Of a DNA stretch of 64,000 bases, positions 51,201-60,200 are shown one piece after another (the stretch's first letter is position 1; every line of letters starts with the position of its first letter). Source of the DNA: Rhabdophis nuchalis (Eukaryota; Chordata; Lepidosauria; Squamata; Natricidae); the NCBI GenBank assembly GCA_039707465.1, contig CM077644.1:204419962-204483961 (forward strand), in the 5' to 3' direction. The notes beneath the pieces are model-generated. The model worked only from the letters and a program-made list of their open reading frames with translations. It made no database searches and was not told the DNA's origin. The translations under genes and the position numbers were made by a program.

Positions 51201-54200
51201 GGTCAACTCACTATAGGACAACTCGCTGCTACTCTTGGACATAGCTGATGCTTCCAACACTAATAGAAATTGCATCACTGCATTCTCCAGTGGTGCTTCA
51301 TTTTATAATTTGAATCCCTGATTTGAACCCAATAGCCAGGTGGTAATACTAATGTGGCCTGGATTACAAGCACACAGATAGAAGAGGCTTGGGTTACCCC
51401 AAAATCTGTAACACTGCGTTGATAGGGCAGTCTCTAATGGCCTCTTTTGCAGACCAAATTTACATTTTCTAAATCAGTGTTTCTCAATCTTAGCAACTTC
51501 AAGGTAAGTGACTTCAACTCCTAAAATTCCCCAGCCAGCAAAGCTGTCTTGACATCCACATATCTCAAAATTGCTAAGGTTGAGAAACACTGCTCTAAAT
51601 AATTGTACACTTCAATCTCAGGAACATTCCTTTAGATTCCATTAATTAAGCTGCAGCCCCCCCTCCCATCCTTTAATAGTTAAATCTGTGAATGATACAT
51701 ATTTGTTTTGGGATAGGGTGGGGAGATAATGCATTTTAATCAGCAAAGACTGATTCCTGATATATTCATTCAACTTTTTAAAAAATCTTACATCCTGTCA
51801 CTCACTGTTTTTGATTGGACACAACCATATACAAAACTAAATATAATAGATCATTTAAAATTATCATGGTTTAGGAAATTTTTTCCTAGATAAAATATTA
51901 TGGCTGTTTTACTAAACACAGTAGGGTGCATAGCTAGTAAAACAATGGCTATAATTTTATAAGATTTCCACATTAAGCATTTTTAATCTTCTAACTGTGA
52001 GAGTTAGGCAGGTGTTTTACTCTTAGTAACATGCAGCAGTGAATGAAGAATGCTAGATAATTCAAAGGTCTTATATTAACACACAAATGTAGCATTATAT
52101 TACAGACCAGTAAACTATCTATAGTATATACCAACTGTATACATCTTGCATGCTATATGTGAATAATTATACAATAATCTGTACAAATTAAGTATGAAAT
52201 TTAAGGTGTGAACACAATTCCTATAATTATTACCATAGGGGTGATCACTAGCTTTGACCGTGATGTAAGTAGTTTCCTTCTCTGGATCTATGCTGGCTCC
52301 ACTGGTTGGGGTTGAACTTGTTTTTCCATCTCCAGTAACTGCAGATACTAATGTCACCTGGAAATATTCTTTTAGTTCAGGTATATCATCATCAAGTACA
52401 TGCAAATTCAGAACCTGGGGGCATGAAGTGATGGGATAAAGAGACAGACAGAAACACAAATTAAATATAAATATTGTCATTGCATTTAAAAAAGCGAATC
52501 CCAAAGTGTGAGAAATTTTAAATAAACATTGCTGAATTAAATAATAAACCATTATTTAAAAAGTTGATAAATAAGAAATTTAAAAATGAATGGCATTAGG
52601 CAAAACTATTAAACGCAGCATTAAATATTCAAATGTATTGAAAGAAATATAAACAAAAAAAAATAAAGCATGCAAAATATAGTTAAAACCTCCATTGTGA
52701 TTTTAAAAGGCTTGGGGACAATTAAGGACATTTGTACATTAATAAAAAAAACATTAAAATGGGTATCAGGCAAGCTATTTTAGATAAAAGTTTAAAATCA
52801 TAGAAGATACAGATGTGAAAGGATATTTCCCTAAATGTCACAATCATTTAATTTAAAAAAAATACACAAAACGTAGTGTTAACATAATGAATACTTCCTG
52901 TTCTTTGAAAAGATTTTATAGCATTTCCACTCTAAATGTTATTCATCATTAATTTAAGTGTAAATAAAAAAAAACTACAAATTCTACAAATTAGGTACAT
53001 TGGTAACTAGTACAATGAACCTTCATTTAAAGCCAGAAATATACCAAAATTAGTTTGCATTCTGGAAAATAGATTAGCAAAATATATTATTCAAATTTCA
53101 AAGCAGAAGTGTATAACAATTATATTATTAACTTGAAGAAGAATGTATGATTTACCTCTGATCTCTGGAAAGGAAGGAATTTTACCATACCACTACTGTT
53201 AGCAAAGTCAGTAACAGTATAATTAACACCATAAGAATCAATCTGAGAGATAGTGTAATACACAAAAACAGAATCCAAGGCCCCTCTGGTGCGTTCCACT
53301 ACACAAGATACAGTAGAATCTTCATTAGAGATCTATGAATAATAAGAATTTCAATAAAAATTACGACAAACAGAAGATTTGAAATTGTTGAGGTTTGGAT
53401 GGAAATAAAATATGAAGTCACATTGATATGTTACAATAAAACAATATTCAGCTTTAAAATGCATAAATTCAGCTTGCCTCCAGCAGTTGTGAATGCCCCA
53501 ACCCTGGAAGTCTTTAAAAAGATGTTAGACAGCCATTTGTCTGAAATGGTATAAGATTCCTGCCCATGCAGGGGGTTGGACTAGAAGACCTACAAGGTCC
53601 CTTCCAACTCTGCTATTGTATTATTGTATATATATATATTCATATATATATATATATATATTAAATATAAATTTAAATTTATTGATCAGCTCATAAAAAC
53701 TAGCATATATATATATATGTGTATGAGTGTGTGTGTGTGTGTGTGTATGTGTGTGTGTGTGTTAGTTTTATGAGCTGATCAATAAATTAAATTAGAAGAG
53801 ACCAGGATAGATCTATTTCGAGCTTATTAGCTTTCATCGGCTGGCCATACCCCTTACTGGGATTCAAACCGGGGCTATGTTGCATGCAAGGCGAGGAACC
53901 TCACACTTAAGCCAAACCAGTTCCCCTATTACATCAGCTTAGACAGGGTATATTAGTATAGGTAATTGTTTCACAACAACCTGTTATTATTAGGCCCCAA
54001 TTAAAGGGAAGAGACATACTGTTTCCCTTACTGCTCATCGGCTCATCGCTAGAGACAATCCAAACAGCAAACCAAGAATTACGTTGTATAATATTTTAGA
54101 TATGTGTGTTAGTTTTATGAGCTGATCAATAAATTAAATTAGAAGAGACCAGGATAGATCTATTTCGAGCTTATATATATATATATATTTGGGGGGGGGG

Positions 54201-57200
54201 GGAATCTCATTACACATACATGTTCATTTGTTCAATAGTTATTTTGCCCCATTCATCAACTCTAAAAGCTCCCTGAGCTTCCACTTTCTAGCGAAGGTTG
54301 TTGAGAGTGTGGTGGCACAACAGTTTCCCCGTCATCTGGAGGGAGTTGATTATCTGGACCCGCGCCAGTCCGGCTTCCGGCCCGGACACAGCACGGAGAC
54401 GGCATTGGTCGCGTTGGTGGATGATCTCTGGAGGGCCAGAGATGGGGGTTGCTCCTCCATCCTGGTCCTGTTAGATCTCTCGGCGGCTTTTGATACCATC
54501 GACCATGGTATCCTATTGCACCGGCTGGAGGGGCTGGGGGTGAGGGGCACCGTTTTACGGTGGTTCTCCTCCTACCTCTCCAGCCGTTCGCAATTTGTGT
54601 TGGCAGGAGGGCAGAGGTTGACCTCAAGACCCCTCACTTGTGGGGTGCCTCAGGGGTCGGTCCTCTCGCCGCTCCTGTTCAACACATACATGAAGCCGCT
54701 GGGTGAGATCATCCGTGGTTTTGGGGTAGAGTACCACATCTACGCTGACGACACGCAGCTGTACTTTTCTACCCCAAACCACCCCAACGATGCCGTTGAA
54801 GTGATGGCCCGATGTCTGGAAGCCGTACGGATCTGGATGGGAGACAACAGACTCAAACTCAACCCATCCAAGACTGAGTGGCTGTGGTTTCCGGCGTCCC
54901 GGTACAACCAGTTGATTCCATCACTGGCCATAGGGGGCGAACATCTGGCTCCCGTGGATCGGGCACGCAACCTAGGCGTCCTCCTGGATACCCAGCTGTC
55001 TATGCAAGATCATGTGACGGCAGTGGCCAGGGGGGCATTCCACCACGTACGCCTGGTGCGGCAGTTGCGTCCCTAATTGGATCGGGACGCCCTTCGCACA
55101 GTCACTCACGTGCTTGTGACATCCCGGCTGGACTACTGCAATGCTCTCTACATGGGGCTCCCCTTGGGGTGCACCCGAAGGCTACAGCTGGTCCAGAATG
55201 CGGCCGCGCGGGCGATCTTGGGAACGTCTAGGTATTCCCATGTAACACCGCTCCTGCGCGAGCTGCACTGGTTACCTGTGGTCTTTCGGGTGCGCTTCAA
55301 GGTGTTGATTACCATCTTTAAAGCGCTCCATGGCACGGGACCTAGCTACCAGCGAGACCGCATCCTACCTCATACATCCCTGCGGCCGATCCGCTCCCAC
55401 AGAGAGGGACTTCTCCGGGTACAGTCCACTAGGCAATGCCAGCAGGCGACGCCCAGGGGAAGGGCCTTCTCTGTGGTGGGCCAAACCCTCTGGAACGACC
55501 TACCCCCCGACCTCAGAACGACCACGGACCTCCGCACCTTCCGCCAGAAATTAAAGACACTCCTGTTTCATCAGGCCGGCTTGGCCTAAGTTATTTACCT
55601 AGCCTACAGTCTGTACAATAAATTGTTTTGATTGGGTTTTGAATGGGATTATGTTTTAACCTTTTAAATTTTAGCACAGGGATAACTTATTTAATTTGGT
55701 TTTAACTATTTATATTGTGATACTGTTGTGTTTTTTAACTTCCTGTGCACCGTCCCGGATCCCTTTGGGGAGAGGGTGCGGTTATATAAATCCGAAATAA
55801 ACTAAACTAAAACTAAACTGAGCACTTTAGCAATTATTAACAGGGAGACATTTCTCATGAGCAAGATTAGCAAATAAAATATATGAAATAAAAGGGGGAA
55901 AAATGGAAGGAAAATAAGAAAAGGAGGCACCTGTTCTTAAAGTCAGAGTTTGCATAATAATCATCTGTGAACTATTGTAAGAAACAAAAATACTTGAAAG
56001 AAGACTTATAGCCATTGTTTGGCCATGTCAAATCCTCTATATTAATTTCATTCCTTTTCCACTTCCCATGGTGTTATTTGCTTTATAACAACCTGTTTAT
56101 AAACCAACTTCCAGTTAACAGTTCCCCAGGATTATGTGTTGCTAATATGAAGACTTTTCAGATAACAAGATTAAGCAACATCAGCACTACATTTTGATAG
56201 CAATGCGCTATCAAGATTGCAGGTCAGTATCATTATCTCCATATTGCTTGGGTAGGCTGAGGTCAAAAAGAAAATGAGTAGTTCTAATTTAGCAACACAA
56301 CTGAGGCTGGCATCTCACTTATTAAGTAAGGCATCACTAAGTGAAGCCACAGCTGTCTTTATGATCTTACTTCAGCTTCCTTTATTGATCTGTGAAGGTC
56401 ATAAATGCACAAATTTATTGCAAAGTTACTTTTTCACACTATTGTGATGAAAGAGGCAATTGCTAAATGAAGACTACTTGTATCTAGTACCATGATGGCT
56501 AACCTATGGCAAGTGTGACGGAAGTGGCATGCAGACCCATGGAGCCTTGCACGTGCGGTGTCGCCTGTTCTGGGTTTCTGGCGTGCAATAAGCTGGCCTT
56601 TGTGCATGCAGCAATGCTGCAAACTGGAGGAGCTGGTCTTCCGTTTTCCTGCATGAGCCTGCACACTGGCCAGCTAATCGGTGCATGTGCATCAGTAACC
56701 TGAAGACTTGCTAGCCGGCGCACATGCGTGCACCGGAAACCAGAAATTCATTATCTGGCACGTGCATGCCACCTGGGCAGCTCCCCTTCCAGTTCGGGGC
56801 CCAGATAAGCAGGCAGGCTCCCTTTTCAGCACTTGGTGCCATGTGTGCACTTGCTCCGTTTTCGGTACTTGGTGCTGAAAAGGTTCGTCATCACTGATCT
56901 AGCATGTATACTGGTTAGACTTGAATTAAGGATTTTCATGGATCACGTTAATAGGGGTTTTCTACCTCTGGAATACATGCTCCTGTGAAACCAAATAATC
57001 CATTGGCGTTATCACTTTTTTGGATTCTTAATGTTGCAGTTGTGTTTTTTGGTGAAATTCGTGCTCCTCCATAAACTGAAATAAGCTTTAGAATGAAAAG
57101 CTCTTCTCCTTCCTCTTCTTTGTCATCTTTGGCAGAAACAATGAATGATTTATTCCTTTCTCCTTGTCGATATTCTAAGTATCCAGAGATGGGATACAAA

Positions 57201-60200
57201 TCAGACCTTGCCGGCATGGCGTGAAGTTCACTGATCTCTTCCTTTGTTAATTTGCATTCATAAAATCTCACATCTTGCATCAATCCTTTATACCTGCTGC
57301 CCCCATTTATGCCAGCACCAATTTTCATTATTCCTGGTCCTAGAGAAAACAGACCCACAAATAAATATTGTTTTTAATGCTCCAACTTTAAGTTTTAAAA
57401 AATTAAATTGGTTAGTACTATACATAATCACCCATTTTGAATTTTCTTATCTAAAACAAGAAATCTGACTTCAATGTAATTAAAATTAAATGCATGTATT
57501 AATCTTTATGTACTAACCAATTCAGTGTAGTTAAAACAGATTTTTCTGGCTCAAACTTCGTAGAATGTTTTGCTTTCATTGTTGTATTAAGCCATTATTT
57601 GAACCCAGCAGAACTAGATATAACAAATCTGATTTATTTAAAAGCAAAACAGCAATCTGTAAATTGAGTGAACTTACATGTTTGTGATTTGTAAAGTTTA
57701 CTATCGTAAAAGTCTAGCTTCTGTTAAATCTTAAAAGACTTCAAGGAAGCAATAAAAGGATTCAAACGTTTATTTATAAAGGCTGTTCTCCTCCAGCTTG
57801 TTCTCCTCCTCCTACTGAAACTTTTCTGTAGATTTTATTACTATCTTGCTAAATAGCAGCTACGAAGTTCTGCTTCACCAGCCAGGTTTCCCCACCTACA
57901 CGAGAGGTGGTGTGTTGGAATGTTGGGCATAGAAGGGTGAATATAAATTAATGGTGCAGCAACTAGTATGACCAGTGGCCAATGATCTGCCTCAGGAGAG
58001 ATCAGTTTTTGATTCTGAGCTTCTGACGTAGAATGAAAATCTGAGAACTTTATAATCCAGTTTTAGTTTTAGACACCCTTAACACCCTTAAAAAAACCCT
58101 CTCTCTCTCTTAGAAAGCACAAATGCCGATTTCAATGTAAACATCTGGCTGAAAGTGCAACCACCCAGTAATAAAGATAATAACTGAATTATTAAATAAT
58201 GAATTAATTATTAATTATTAATTGAATTCCAGGTGATAGTAGAATAGAAGACAAAAAACGGTTCACAATTATCTAAAAATCAAAATTGAAAGATTATGGC
58301 ATAAGCTGTTCATGGTAGTCACACTGTTATCAGCACACGAAGTGCCATACTAAGAAAAAATTTGGATGGCACTTTGAAAATCTACTCATTAAAATGTCCA
58401 AAGGCCACATTGCTGGGATCCACATATATAGTATGCTGATAGATTACAATATCTTAGGTTTTGGGGATGATGAGTATGAAGGCCAAATCCAATTAAAGAA
58501 TTAGCAGATATCATTTCATATTGTTGTGTACATAGAATAACTGAAGTAGAACCATTGTGACAAAATAAAACAGAGACAGCTCCAATAGTAATTAATGCCT
58601 TGGGGAAAATACAAAACAACTGGAGCATTATTTCAAAACCATTGGCATTGATGAAATCTCCATCTATCAATTGCAAAAGGCAGCTTTGCTTACATTAAAA
58701 CAGTTTACATCATGAAACAATATCCTTCATATTATTTAATATTTAATTAGTATTTAATAACAGCATCTGGCAAATCCTTGGGAAGGTTGACAAAAAAAAA
58801 ACAAATCCAGTTTCAGCATCTGTCTGACTATGCAACAAACCAATAATAATAATAATAAACATATTGCTTACCATCAGCAATTGCTTTTCCTTTGAGACTC
58901 TTAATGCCCCCAGGAACAGGTTTGCCATCAATGAAAAACTCAAGAGTGCCATTATTGAGCGTAATCAGAAGGTGAACCCAAATATTTTCCTCCAAGTATT
59001 TCATAATTGTGATCTTAGCTATATATGTCTTAGTAGACTGCAATGGCATGTAATAGAATCCTATAGAAAGATGGGATTCGTTTGTGCCTATTTTTACTCC
59101 ATAATATATTAATCCATTACTATTGTCCTTTGTTATTATAAATCCATCGTTGTTGACACTAGGAAGAACCCATGCTGAAAATGTGAAGACACTAAGTATA
59201 CTGTTTTTACTAACATGGACCTCTGGTTCAATTATCCCATATGCATCTTCTTCACCACTAAAATATAAAGCATCTGTTCCAGTGTGATGCCGTCGCATGT
59301 GAGGCTTTGACTTTACTGAATCTGTAAATTTTCCAAGCAACAATATGTCAATCATTAGAGGTAATCCTTCTCTGAAGGTGCTAGATAATATTTCCCAGCC
59401 AATCCTGACAGTTCCAAAAGTTCCCTGACGCCTCCATACTGTAAAACTGGTAATGCAGGAAGTGTCATCCTCAGACTGAATGTCTTCTGCTACTTCTCTG
59501 TCTTGGCTCTGAGGATCTAAGATGAACACTCCATAGGGATCATCATTAATTGGGATCAGCACAGTCACAGAAAGGTTGGTTTCTGATAACTGGCCACCAG
59601 GAGTCCCACCTAAAAGAAAGCCAAGGAATTATTTTTATAACTCATACACACAATCTTATCAGCTTGCTTATTTATCTATTTATTTAATCAGTGCTACTGA
59701 TGTATGGTCCTTCTTTTTCCCATTGTTATCTTTACAGTATTGTTAGAGGTAAGCAAGTCTAAAGATTAGCTAGCTGGCCAAAGACCACCCAGTGAACAAT
59801 ATGATTAAATAGGGAGTTATTACATATGAAACTTTTTCTGGCCGCAGTCCCTTATTAACATTGGGAATGTATGACCCTGGTACATTATACTCAAACACTC
59901 CATGCTAGCCAAAAAGTAATCCAGAAAAAGGCTTCCTCAGTTTGAGCTCCCACTTACAAAACCATGTCCCCTGAGGCTTCTTTTCAACAACATATCAAAA
60001 AGCCAATCCAAATGGGTTTTCAAGATGAAGGTTGAAAATAAAACTGAAGCAACCATACCAGAAAATATATTCTGAGGCTCATGATGTATCTTTTCTTATA
60101 TAATCTGTGTTTCATGTATTTTTACCACATGCATGTTTTTAAACCACATACAATCGTAGCAGGAAGTGGCACATTAAATAGATTGCCAAATATGTAAATG

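Noticed and set aside
53860..53914. A functional tRNA gene.
   Set aside because: A and B boxes are present, but no consistent cloverleaf or acceptor stem; the tail marks it as a SINE.
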